Source: Porticoccus sp. (GTDB lineage: Bacteria; Pseudomonadota; Gammaproteobacteria; Pseudomonadales; Porticoccaceae). Taken from it: a stretch of DNA of 36,328 nt. Positions 26,189 through 33,872 of this stretch are shown one piece after another (within the stretch, counting starts at the first letter, position 1; every line of letters starts with the position of its first letter). The stretch is from the NCBI GenBank assembly GCA_002733125.1, contig NVUM01000008.1:77690-114017 (forward strand), in the 5' to 3' direction. Position numbers and translations under genes: made by a program. The notes under the pieces are model-generated. The model did no database searches, was not told the origin of the DNA, and saw only the letters and a program-made list of their open reading frames with translations.

Positions 26189-26204
26189 TACTACCTAAGT
26201 GGTA
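26189..26204 (-). promoter_or_regulatory. NarL 7-2-7 site upstream of narK1
   Basis: On the minus strand TACCACT-TA-GGTAGTA fits the NarL/NarP inverted-heptamer arrangement (TACYNMT, two bases, AKNRGTA) with one mismatch. Its centre is about 94 bp upstream of the inferred narK1 start and 52 bp from the FNR box. It also lies about 100 bp upstream of narX. Confidence 0.65.
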
Positions 26205-26306
26205 GATCGATTTTTTTAAAAAACCTTAAATAACATAAGGTTGTTTTTGGTTGTGGGGATGGGTGGAGTTGACTGCTCCGAAAGTGGATATTTGGTGGTA
26301 ATAACC

Positions 26307-28178
26307 ATGGCAATGATGCTGACCGGCAGGAAATTGCGTTTTTCCCAATCGATTGCGATTCAGGTGTTGATCCCGATGTTGGTGATCGGTCTGCTTGCCC
26401 TGTCGAGCATGCTGGTCTCCCTGCTGGTGACGCTTAACACCCAGCACGATGCCGAGGCGATCAATATTGCCGGTTCGATGCGGATGCAGACCTACCGTAT
26501 TGCGGTACATCTGCAGCAGGCCGTGGCGGGAGAGGCTGATTCGAAAGATTTGATTGACACCCTGGCGGAAGAGCACCGCACTTTTTCTGAGAAGCTGTAT
26601 CAATCGAGCATTGCCAGGGTGGCGGGCGAGCGCAGTGACATCAGTCTGAAACGCACCTACCAGCGGGTGGTCACTAACTGGGAGCAGCATATGGCCCCGT
26701 TACTGTTGTCTCTGGGTTCTGCTGAACAGGGGAGTCTGGCGGCGGCCAGTCGGGAATACCTGGGGCATGTCGAGGAACACGTGGGCGATATTGACAGGTT
26801 GGTGCTGAGTATCCAGCAGAATACCGAGGAGAAGATCGAGTTGCTGGGCATGTACGAGGGGCTCAGTATCTTTCTTTCCTTTCTGGCGCTGGTGTTCATT
26901 GTCATGCGTACCGACCAGAATCTGGTGCGGCCCCTGAAGGATCTGGTGCGGGCGGCGGAACACACCAGCGTCGGCGATTTTTCCTACCGAACCTACTATG
27001 AAGCGGTCAATGAGATCGGCCTGCTGTGCAGTACTTTCAACGATATGTCCGCCAGCCTGGCGCGCCACTACCGCAAACTGGAGGACATGGTGGATGAAAA
27101 AACCGCCCAGCTGCAGCGCTCCAACCAGATGCTGGATTTCCTCTACAACACTGCGCAGCGACTGTCGGAAGGGGTGGGTGGCAGCCATGAACCCTTCAGG
27201 GACATTATGGCCGACCTGAAGACGCTGACTGGTATTCCGCGTATTTCCCTGTGCCTGGCCAATGAGGCCAACACCGACAAATATGATTTGATTCTGCCTG
27301 CCGGAGAGGAACACGATTGTCTTATCCGCGACTGTATAAACTGTTTCATGCAGCCTGGCAGTGATCATCAGACTCAGGGTGAGTCGTCATTTGCCATCGA
27401 GGATGCCAGCGATAATTTTGGCTTTCTGTATATCAACACTGGCCCCAACCTGGTGCTGGAGCCATGGCAGCAGCGGCTGATCGAAGCCGTGGTGGAACAT
27501 CTCGCGGCGGCCATGGCGCTGCACTACCGGGAAGGGCTGAGTCGGCGGGTAATGCTGTTCGAGGAGCGCTCCATTATCGCCAGAGAATTGCATGACTCTC
27601 TGGCTCAGTCCCTGTCCTACATGAAGATGCAAGTGGCACGGCTGGTGCGGCTGTTTGATCGGGAGGCCCCGGAGGAGCAGCTGCGCGAAGGCTTGGAGGA
27701 TCTGCAGCAGGGATTGAATGCCGCCTACCGGCATTTGCGGGAACTACTGACGACCTTCCGACTGAAACTGGATGCCCCGAGTCTTTACCAGGCATTGAAA
27801 GCCACAGTGGATGAATTTGATCGCCAGAGTGAGCAGACTGAGGTGAAGCTGGAGTTCCACCTGGGACACTGTCCGTTGACCCCCAATGAGGATATCCATG
27901 TTTTGCAGATTATCCGCGAGGCCATCACCAATGCCTTTAAGCACGCCGGGGCCAGTTGTATCGAATTGCGCTGTGAGCGAGGTGCCGATAACCGCGCAGT
28001 ATTCCGGGTGCTGGACGATGGTGTGGGGATTGCCACTGACCCGGTCAAGGAGCACCACTACGGGCTTTCTACCATGCGGGAACGGGCGGAACTGTTACAG
28101 GGTACCCTGGATATACACCCCGGGGAGGAGGGGGGTACCGAAGTGGTTCTCAGTTTTATGCCAGATGCCTTTTCCTGA
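26307..28178 (+). CDS. narX: Nitrate/nitrite sensor histidine kinase NarX
   Basis: A 623-residue membrane kinase. The chosen ATG 26307 puts the first helix at residues 15-42; earlier in-frame codons (TTG 26241, ATG 26259) add an unlikely extension. The P-box I-N-I-A-G-S-M-R-M-Q-T-Y-R-I-A (52-66) is the nitrate-sensing signature. A second helix is at about 184-200, then a HAMP linker, a central module with a Cys group (C338, C343, C346), the HisKA_3 box with H429 in R-E-L-H-D-S-L-A-Q-S, and an ATPase domain with E-A-I-T-N-A-F-K-H-A. It phosphorylates NarL, encoded 104 bp downstream. It is divergent from narK1. Confidence 0.95.
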   Translation: MAMMLTGRKLRFSQSIAIQVLIPMLVIGLLALSSMLVSLLVTLNTQHDAEAINIAGSMRMQTYRIAVHLQQAVAGEADSKDLIDTLAEEHRTFSEKLYQSSIARVAGERSDISLKRTYQRVVTNWEQHMAPLLLSLGSAEQGSLAAASREYLGHVEEHVGDIDRLVLSIQQNTEEKIELLGMYEGLSIFLSFLALVFIVMRTDQNLVRPLKDLVRAAEHTSVGDFSYRTYYEAVNEIGLLCSTFNDMSASLARHYRKLEDMVDEKTAQLQRSNQMLDFLYNTAQRLSEGVGGSHEPFRDIMADLKTLTGIPRISLCLANEANTDKYDLILPAGEEHDCLIRDCINCFMQPGSDHQTQGESSFAIEDASDNFGFLYINTGPNLVLEPWQQRLIEAVVEHLAAAMALHYREGLSRRVMLFEERSIIARELHDSLAQSLSYMKMQVARLVRLFDREAPEEQLREGLEDLQQGLNAAYRHLRELLTTFRLKLDAPSLYQALKATVDEFDRQSEQTEVKLEFHLGHCPLTPNEDIHVLQIIREAITNAFKHAGASCIELRCERGADNRAVFRVLDDGVGIATDPVKEHHYGLSTMRERAELLQGTLDIHPGEEGGTEVVLSFMPDAFS

Positions 28179-28282
28179 GTAAAATGATCAACTATTCACC
28201 TGCGCCAGATCAATTTATTTTAAGGAGTGGCGTTCTAAACTAACCCTATTGTGACAATGATGTACCTTTTTAAGAGGCGACC

Positions 28283-28939
28283 ATGAACGAGTCTAAAAGC
28301 AAATTGATCCTGGTGGATGACCACCCGTTACTGCGCAAGGGCGTACGCCAGCTATTGGCGCTGGAGGATGATATGGAGGTGGTCGGTGAAGCCAGTAATG
28401 GTCGCGATGCGGTTGAATTGGTCAAGCGACAGGGACAGGACGTAGACCTCGTGTTGCTCGATCTGAGCATGAAAGGCATGGATGGCATCGAGACTCTCCG
28501 GGAAATGCGCGAGGCGGACGTGTGCTGCCGTATTGTGGTATTTACGGTTTCCGATGAGAGCAAAGATATGCTGGCGGCGTTCAAGGCAGGAGCCGATGGC
28601 TATCTGCTGAAAGATATGGAGCCGGGAGAGCTGGTGGAAAGAATCCGCGATGCCTGTATCGGCAAGATGGTACTGTCACACGAGCTCACCGAGGTGCTGG
28701 CCAAGGCTTTTCGTGATAACGCCCGCCAGGAACAGGATTCAGGCTACGATGCCCTGACTCGTCGCGAAAAGGAAATCCTGCGCATGGTGTCTGCCGGGCT
28801 GAGTAACAAGCTGATTGGTCGCGAACTCGATATTGCTGAGGCGACGGTCAAGGTCCACGTTAAACACCTGCTGAAAAAACTCGGTTTGCGCTCACGGGTA
28901 GAGGCCGCTGTCTGGGCGGTGGAACACAAGAAAAATTAA
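28283..28939 (+). CDS. narL: Nitrate response regulator NarL
   Basis: A 218-residue two-component regulator. The receiver domain has the acidic pair D12/D13, phospho-acceptor D60 (V-L-L-D-L-S-M) and K110. The C-terminal LuxR-type helix-turn-helix follows L-T-R-R-E-K-E-I-L-R-M-V-S-A-G-L-S-N-K. Phosphorylated by NarX, it should bind TACYNMT heptamers, which are visible in front of narK1, the third transporter, the porin and uspA. The ribosome site is AAGAGG before ATG 28283. Confidence 0.96.
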   Translation: MNESKSKLILVDDHPLLRKGVRQLLALEDDMEVVGEASNGRDAVELVKRQGQDVDLVLLDLSMKGMDGIETLREMREADVCCRIVVFTVSDESKDMLAAFKAGADGYLLKDMEPGELVERIRDACIGKMVLSHELTEVLAKAFRDNARQEQDSGYDALTRREKEILRMVSAGLSNKLIGRELDIAEATVKVHVKHLLKKLGLRSRVEAAVWAVEHKKN

Positions 28940-28979
28940 TGTGAACAGGCTCTAAGTCCTTCTGAACGGAGTTTCCCCT

Positions 28980-29465
28980 ATGGAAACATCTTTTACCCGT
29001 CGCGCGCCCTGGCTGGCACGTGCCGAAACCCTGGTTTTCCCGCTCTGTCGCCAGGTGCCTTTTCGAATACAGCAATGGTTGCTGGAAAATGTACTTCAGC
29101 AATTGCTGGCGGAGGCTTCTGCTGAAGGTGAGCTGGCCTTCTTTGAAGGCCGAACCCTGGAAATTCGGGTGACCGATATGGGTGTCGGTTGGCTCATCGT
29201 CGGCTGTCATCCCCGTTTATTGGTCTTGCCGCCGAACGACACAGCCGATGTCACTATTCTGGGTCGAGCCAGAGCGTTTGTGTTACTCGCCTCCGGTCGA
29301 GAAGATCCCGATACGCTGTTCTTCCGTCGCGAGCTTTGCCTGGAGGGTGATACTGAACTGGGCCTGGGAGTGAAAAACCTTCTGGACAGTATAGAACGCG
29401 ATGTCCTGCCCCTGCCGATAAGACGGTTGTTGTCTGGTGCGGGGGCCATGGCGAATGGTATTTAA
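28980..29465 (+). CDS. ubiT: UbiT-like SCP2-domain factor for O2-independent ubiquinone synthesis
   Basis: A 161-residue protein with an SCP2 lipid-binding domain. The block [26 protein letters not shown] is the characteristic UbiT (YhbT) ending. UbiT binds isoprenoid quinone intermediates and works with UbiU and UbiV in the pathway that makes ubiquinone without oxygen. It lies 40 bp after narL, so it is probably co-transcribed with the nitrate sensor pair, while ubiUV are on the opposite strand 2.5 kb away. Its TAA overlaps the stop of the converging VF530-type gene within the palindrome TTTAAA. A GGAG ribosome site precedes ATG 28980. Confidence 0.88.
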   Translation: METSFTRRAPWLARAETLVFPLCRQVPFRIQQWLLENVLQQLLAEASAEGELAFFEGRTLEIRVTDMGVGWLIVGCHPRLLVLPPNDTADVTILGRARAFVLLASGREDPDTLFFRRELCLEGDTELGLGVKNLLDSIERDVLPLPIRRLLSGAGAMANGI

Positions 29466-29704
29466 ACGATTCTCCGGGGGGACTGGCTGTCAAAGGTCGA
29501 GAGATACAAACCCTCGACCTTTTCTCTGGCCCACGGGGTTCTACGCAGGAAAGTCAGTGATGACTTGATGGACGGGGCATTTTTAAAGCACTTGATATCA
29601 ATTCGCCGGGCCAGGCCATCCCAATCGTAGTGCTCCAGCAGCGCTGTGACAATTTGCTGCAAGGTTACGCCATGTAGGGGGTTGTTCGGTTGCTGATTGG
29701 TCAT
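29462..29704 (-). CDS. VF530-type small DNA-binding family protein (DUF2132)
   Basis: An 80-residue protein. [13 protein letters not shown], followed by [25 protein letters not shown], is the conserved VF530/DUF2132 sequence. The family is annotated as DNA-binding from structural work; its cellular role is not established. It is 84 bp after the P450 gene on the same strand and overlaps the ubiT stop codon by four bases in convergent orientation. Confidence 0.87.
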   Translation of the reverse strand: MTNQQPNNPLHGVTLQQIVTALLEHYDWDGLARRIDIKCFKNAPSIKSSLTFLRRTPWAREKVEGLYLSTFDSQSPRRIV

Positions 29705-29788
29705 CAGATTGATCCATCGCTATTGTTGAAGTGTTTATACCACTGCGATCGGTAAATCGCTGCCCATTAATGCGGTGATTGTAAATCA

Positions 29789-30949
29789 TTAGGCTGTTTT
29801 GAATCGCAATGGCAATGAGGAAAAACCGCTCGCGGGATAGACAGCATTGATTGCTGGTTTGCCCGCTACAGGCTCGATCCACTCGGTGTGTTCGAACAGT
29901 GCCTCCATGACTGCCAGCAACTCCATTCGAGCCAGCGGTGCACCGGGGCAGACATGGATGCCCGCACCATAAAGCAGATTTTCGGTCGGGTCGCGATCCA
30001 GGCGGAAACTGTCCGGGCTATCGAAGACATCACCATCCCGGTTGGCGGAAATCCAGTTCAGTGAGATTCGCTCCCCGGCACCAATCTTTCGGCCGCCAAT
30101 TTCCACCGGGCAGGTTGTGATGCGCCGGTTGTCCACCAGGGGGCCGTGGATCCGCAGAATCTCATCAATGGCCCCGGGCAACAGGAATGGTTGCTCGCGC
30201 AACCGTTTCTGTACCTCAATGTGTTTCGCCAGATAGCGAACCAGTACGCCGATTGCTGCAGAAATGGTACCAATTTCTCCGACGGTCCAATTCCGTAAAA
30301 TGCTCGTCATCTCTTTATGACTTAATGGGCGTCCCCAGACTTCCTCGTGCATCAGGTCGGCGGTGATGTCATCACCAGGTTTTGCGCCAGCCTGACGACG
30401 CGTTTCAAGCATGTCGACGACGAGGGTTTCAAATTCGCGTGCAATATCCGCCATCGCTGTCCGGTCTCCAGCGCGGGTGGCTTCGGTATTCTTTCTGACC
30501 CATTGGACTAGCGGATCGTGCAGGCCAGGTGGCCAGCCGAGAAATGCACATTGAACCCGTACCGCAAAGGGCTGGGCGATATCGGCCATCAGTTCCACGT
30601 CGCTTTGAGCCGGTACTTGGTCAAGCAGTTCTGTGATGATTTCCCGGCAGGAAGGTCCGAATGCCTCCATTCGGGCCGGCGCAAAGTAGGGCTCGATGAT
30701 ATGCCGGTAGACTGTATGTTCCGGGGGATCCATACCATTCGGGATGGAGAGGTGCCGGGACACCACGCTGCTGAAGGTGTCGTGATCGTGAAGTACCCGG
30801 GTAAGGTCCCGATGCCGGAATAGTGACCACTGCACGACCTCGTTGTAAGCGACAGGGCATTGTTCACGCATGTTGTCGTAAGCGGCGCGTTGGTTGCGAA
30901 GAACCGCTTCCGATTGGGGATCCCAATCGGATCGGAGTTTGTCAGTCAT
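29789..30949 (-). CDS. Cytochrome P450 with atypical I-helix, downstream of ubiUV
   Basis: A 386-residue soluble bacterial P450. Start ATG 30949 has AAGGAG directly upstream; a longer frame to 31036 has none. The ExxR pair is E263/R266. The heme loop Y-G-A-G-I-H-V-C-P-G has the thiolate ligand C334. The I-helix reads W-T-V-G-E-I-G-T-I-S; counting back from K-H before the J-helix, T228 takes the place of the conserved Thr, but the preceding acidic residue is G227. CYP55 nitric oxide reductase likewise lacks the acid. No redox partner is encoded in the window. It follows ubiV by 114 bp, probably in the same transcript. Function unknown; O2-using monooxygenase chemistry would be odd in this setting. 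Confidence 0.88.
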   Translation of the reverse strand: MTDKLRSDWDPQSEAVLRNQRAAYDNMREQCPVAYNEVVQWSLFRHRDLTRVLHDHDTFSSVVSRHLSIPNGMDPPEHTVYRHIIEPYFAPARMEAFGPSCREIITELLDQVPAQSDVELMADIAQPFAVRVQCAFLGWPPGLHDPLVQWVRKNTEATRAGDRTAMADIAREFETLVVDMLETRRQAGAKPGDDITADLMHEEVWGRPLSHKEMTSILRNWTVGEIGTISAAIGVLVRYLAKHIEVQKRLREQPFLLPGAIDEILRIHGPLVDNRRITTCPVEIGGRKIGAGERISLNWISANRDGDVFDSPDSFRLDRDPTENLLYGAGIHVCPGAPLARMELLAVMEALFEHTEWIEPVAGKPAINAVYPASGFSSLPLRFKTA

Positions 30950-31063
30950 GGTTTCTCCTTTTTCTGTCAGAGTATTTTGCGAACAGCTGGCATGCAGGAT
31001 TCTGCAGGATAGCGATGTGTTCTGGTGCAGAGTCAACCGGCTCAGATCGAGCTAAAAGCACCA

Positions 31064-31960
31064 TTACGTGAAGTCCATACCCGGCTTGCCATACCAGTAG
31101 CCATTGCAAAATGTGGCTGCTCCCTGGTCACTGGCAATGAGTTGATTGCTGAGCGTTTCTCCTCGACGTATCCGGTCAAATTGCTCCAGCACCTGGAATG
31201 TGTTGCTGCTGTTTGGACTGATGCGAAGAATATCAACACCAATAGCTGCCATGTCATGGTATTCCGCCAGCAAATTGTGAATATCGCCAGAGAGTGTCTG
31301 AATGCCATTCAGGGTAAATAGCGACGTATTTTCACGCGTGTGTACGGGAATACCGTCTGGATAATCCAGGCAACTCAGCTGGCAGTCATCCTTTGGCAGG
31401 TTGCGGTTGCGGGCGGTAAAACAGCGAGCGGAGTAGGCCAGTGGCAAATGCCCATAGCTGAATATTTCCGTTTGTACCTGTTGGGCAAGACCGAACTGCT
31501 GGACTTCTTCGAGGATACCTTGCAACGTGTGGCGGCTCAGCTCTACCGGCATCACCCAGCGCATCATGCCCGCCTGTTGCAGGACACGCAGGCTGGCGCT
31601 GTTGTAGATATTGATGGACGGACCGGCGACAAATGGCAGATTTCGCTCCGAAAGCAGTTCCACCGCTGCCATGTCGTTGGCCTCCATCAGGCAGCCACTC
31701 TGATCGCAGAGCTTGCGCAAGGTTGCCAGGTCGGCACGTGACTCGATCAGTGCCAGGGTGGAGAGCACTACCTGTTTACCCGCCTCGGCCAATGGTGCTG
31801 CCATTTCCAGCCACTCCGATGGGTGAACCTCGCGCCGCTTTGGGCAAACAGTTTCCCCCAGATAGACGATATCAGCGGGGGAAGCCAGTGCCTGGTGATA
31901 AAAGTCTTCCACCTGTTGTCGCGGCCAGTAATAGAAAATTGGTCCCAGGGACAATTGCAT
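31064..31960 (-). CDS. ubiV: O2-independent ubiquinone hydroxylation protein UbiV
   Basis: A 298-residue U32-peptidase-family protein. The four iron-sulfur ligands known for UbiV are all present at C39, C180, C193 and C197, the same positions as in E. coli. V-Y-L-G-E-T-V-C-P-K-R-R is the family start block. With UbiU it carries out ring hydroxylations of ubiquinone precursors without O2. It starts 26 bp after the ubiU stop on the same strand. It would supply ubiquinone as electron donor for NarI under anoxia. Confidence 0.95.
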   Translation of the reverse strand: MQLSLGPIFYYWPRQQVEDFYHQALASPADIVYLGETVCPKRREVHPSEWLEMAAPLAEAGKQVVLSTLALIESRADLATLRKLCDQSGCLMEANDMAAVELLSERNLPFVAGPSINIYNSASLRVLQQAGMMRWVMPVELSRHTLQGILEEVQQFGLAQQVQTEIFSYGHLPLAYSARCFTARNRNLPKDDCQLSCLDYPDGIPVHTRENTSLFTLNGIQTLSGDIHNLLAEYHDMAAIGVDILRISPNSSNTFQVLEQFDRIRRGETLSNQLIASDQGAATFCNGYWYGKPGMDFT

Positions 31961-31986
31961 CGGTTATTCCCCGTTGTTGTGGGTGT

Positions 31987-32982
31987 TTATTGCCAGGGAC
32001 GTGAGTAGGCGCCGAAGGTGGTTTGACTGCCCTCGGAAACCCTGGAAAGAGTATCGAACCACTCTCTGCGAGGGGTGAAGCATTCGCCGGCATTGTGATA
32101 ATGATCCAGTGCTTCCCGCCACACGCTTACCACCTGCGCCACATAGGCGGGACTGCGTTGGCGCCCTTCGATCTTGATGGCTTTGATGCCGATCTCCGCC
32201 AGCTGGGGAATCAACGCCAGGGTGTTCAGGCTGGTGGGTTCCTCCAAGGCATGATAGGTCTGCTCTTCCACCTTGAAACGGCCTTTGCAGAGGGTGGGGT
32301 AACCAGCGTTTTCGCCGGCCTTGAAGCGGTCGATCAACACCCCGTTGAGGCGTGACTCCCGGCCACTGGCTGTCTCTTGCCAGCGCACCGCTGAAGCAGG
32401 TGAGCAGGCGCCACAGGTGTTGGGGGATTCGGCGGTGACATAGGATGACAGATGGCAGCGGCCCTCGGCCATGATGCACAGACTGCCAAAACCGAATACC
32501 TCCAGATCCACCGGGCTGACAGCCGACAGTTGCTGCACCTGGGACAGGGAAAGCACTCGCGGCAGCACGGCACGGCGAATGTCGAACCGGCGTTGGTAAA
32601 AGGATAGTGCGGCAGCGTTGGTGGCCGATCCCTGGACCGATAGATGCAGAGCGAGTTGCGGATGTCGTTCCCGGGCGTAGTCGAGTACACCCAGGTCGGC
32701 GACGATCAGTGCGTCAACGCCCAGGTGCGCGGCGCGATCTACCGCTGTCTGCCAGGCGCTCCAGTTGTGCGGTTGTGGATAGGTGTTGATGGCCACGAAT
32801 AACCGGACATTGTGCCTGCGGGCGTGTTCCAGGGCCTGGTCAGCCTTGCTGTCATTAAAGTTGAGGCCGGCGAAATGACGGGCGTTAGTGGCGTCCCGAA
32901 AACCGATGTAGACAGCATCTGCACCATTGTCCACGGCGGCCTTGAGTGCGGGCAGGCTGCCCGCTGGACAGACGAGTTCCAT
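31987..32982 (-). CDS. ubiU: O2-independent ubiquinone hydroxylation protein UbiU
   Basis: A 331-residue U32-peptidase-family protein beginning M-E-L-V-C-P-A-G-S. The [4Fe-4S] ligands C169, C176, C193 and C232 match the E. coli UbiU positions exactly. It forms a heterodimer with UbiV. Start ATG 32982 has a GAGG ribosome site. The odd point is upstream: a strong terminator-like hairpin ends only 20 bases before the start codon, so transcripts must read through it or start inside it. Confidence 0.95.
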   Translation of the reverse strand: MELVCPAGSLPALKAAVDNGADAVYIGFRDATNARHFAGLNFNDSKADQALEHARRHNVRLFVAINTYPQPHNWSAWQTAVDRAAHLGVDALIVADLGVLDYARERHPQLALHLSVQGSATNAAALSFYQRRFDIRRAVLPRVLSLSQVQQLSAVSPVDLEVFGFGSLCIMAEGRCHLSSYVTAESPNTCGACSPASAVRWQETASGRESRLNGVLIDRFKAGENAGYPTLCKGRFKVEEQTYHALEEPTSLNTLALIPQLAEIGIKAIKIEGRQRSPAYVAQVVSVWREALDHYHNAGECFTPRREWFDTLSRVSEGSQTTFGAYSRPWQ

Positions 32983-33001
32983 AGTCGATCCTCTGGGTAA
33001 T

Positions 33002-33032
33002 AAAAAAACGTCCGACTGAAACGGACCGGACG
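33002..33032 (-). terminator. Terminator after uspA, 20 bases before ubiU
   Basis: On the minus strand the stem CGTCCG/CGGACG (33027-33032 with 33009-33014) with a 12-base loop is followed by seven T (33008-33002). It follows the uspA stop by about 45 bases. Because ubiU begins at 32982, it may act as a partial terminator or attenuator. Confidence 0.75.
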
Positions 33033-33075
33033 CAAAATCCCTGGAGTAGGGGTGAAAGCTTGGTGTTAACAGACC

Positions 33076-33507
33076 CTAGTTTGTCACCGGCACCATTAAG
33101 ACCTTCTGCCGGGCCCGGTGAATCACGCCGGGGGCTGTTCCGCCGATCAGGGTATCGTAGAAAGGGCTGTGACCGTGGTTGCCGATGACGATCAGGTCTG
33201 CCTGTAGACGGTCCGCAGCCTGTATCAATTGATCGACGGGCTTCCCTTCCAGCATGACTGCACGGCAGTTGATACCCCGGGAAGACAGGTCGTCGGCCAT
33301 GTTCTTCAGCCGTGTCAACGCCTCATCGTAGGACAGCTGTATTTCTTTCTTCAGCTCTTCAGCAGTGGCACCTTCCATACCCGGTAATTCAGTTTCCACT
33401 GTTGCCAGAATCAATACTGCACGGTACTGCATAGCCAGATCGATGGCCGCATCGAGCACACTCTCTGCATTTGAATCCAGATCAATTGCCGCAAGTATGG
33501 TTTTCAT
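33076..33507 (-). CDS. Universal stress protein UspA family
   Basis: A 143-residue single-domain Usp. The start at ATG 33507 follows GAGGAG; a longer frame to 33573 would run into the FNR box. The N-terminal K-T-I-L-A-A-I-D and the ATP-binding motif G-N-H-G-H-S-P-F-Y-D-T-L-I-G-G-T-A near the C-terminus (G-x2-G-x9-G-T) place it among ATP-binding members. Usp proteins help survival in anoxia or energy stress; in Pseudomonas several are induced by the FNR homologue Anr. An FNR box sits 67-80 bp upstream of the start, with a NarL heptamer further up. ubiU follows on the same strand. Confidence 0.88.
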   Translation of the reverse strand: MKTILAAIDLDSNAESVLDAAIDLAMQYRAVLILATVETELPGMEGATAEELKKEIQLSYDEALTRLKNMADDLSSRGINCRAVMLEGKPVDQLIQAADRLQADLIVIGNHGHSPFYDTLIGGTAPGVIHRARQKVLMVPVTN

Positions 33508-33573
33508 GGTGCAACTCCTCGGTTGACCTAAAAATGGCATAACAAATTCTGCGGTGCCTGCCTCAGCTTGCAA

Positions 33574-33587
33574 TTGATGTACGTCAA
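33574..33587 (-). promoter_or_regulatory. FNR/DNR box upstream of uspA
   Basis: TTGAT-GTAC-GTCAA matches nine of ten FNR half-site bases. A CAGAAT on the minus strand at 33546-33551 could serve as -10, with a start near 33539 and the box centre at -41.5. The leader would be about 31 bases with the GAGGAG ribosome site inside it. Confidence 0.72.
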
Positions 33588-33716
33588 GCGTGTCCCCGAA
33601 GAGGTTCTTCTCTTAGGGGGTACCACTAAATAGACGGGTTAGTGCCGGTTTTGGGTTTCCGACCATGTTATTTGTCTATCTATCTGAAATTAATGAATTA
33701 TTTGTGATTCTTTGAT

Positions 33717-33732
33717 TACCTCCTTGGTGGTA
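33717..33732 (+). promoter_or_regulatory. NarL 7-2-7 site upstream of the third transporter
   Basis: TACCTCC-TT-GGTGGTA follows the NarL/NarP inverted-heptamer pattern with one mismatch per half. Its centre is 53 bp from the FNR box at 33771-33784 and about 94 bp from the inferred start, the same geometry as at narK1. Confidence 0.65.
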
Positions 33733-33770
33733 TTAGCAGGCGAGCTGGTCTTTTTTACAAGCTTCGCCCG

Positions 33771-33812
33771 ATGACCTGGATCAACTGTCATACCGCAACC
33801 TCTAGGTAGATT
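33771..33812 (+). promoter_or_regulatory. Third-transporter promoter: FNR/DNR box and -10
   Basis: ATGAC-CTGG-ATCAA (33771-33784) differs from the narK1 box only in one spacer base. TAGATT (33807-33812) is a fair -10, giving a start near 33819 and the box centre at -41.5. Confidence 0.68.
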
Positions 33813-33872
33813 CAGCCCGTCAGTCCCGGTTGTCGTTTTCAGTCAGATACAGTTCCCGCGAGGAAAAACACC

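Larger units (their letters stand above)
33508..33872. promoter_or_regulatory. Divergent regulatory region, uspA / third nitrate transporter
   Basis: This 365-bp gene-free stretch holds four recognisable sites: an FNR box for uspA (33574-33587), a perfect NarL heptamer TACCACT (33621-33627), a NarL 7-2-7 site (33717-33732) and an FNR box for the transporter (33771-33784). A looser pair TACCGCA / CTAGGTA (33791-33808) overlaps the transporter -10. I see no coding sequence in it. Confidence 0.7.
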
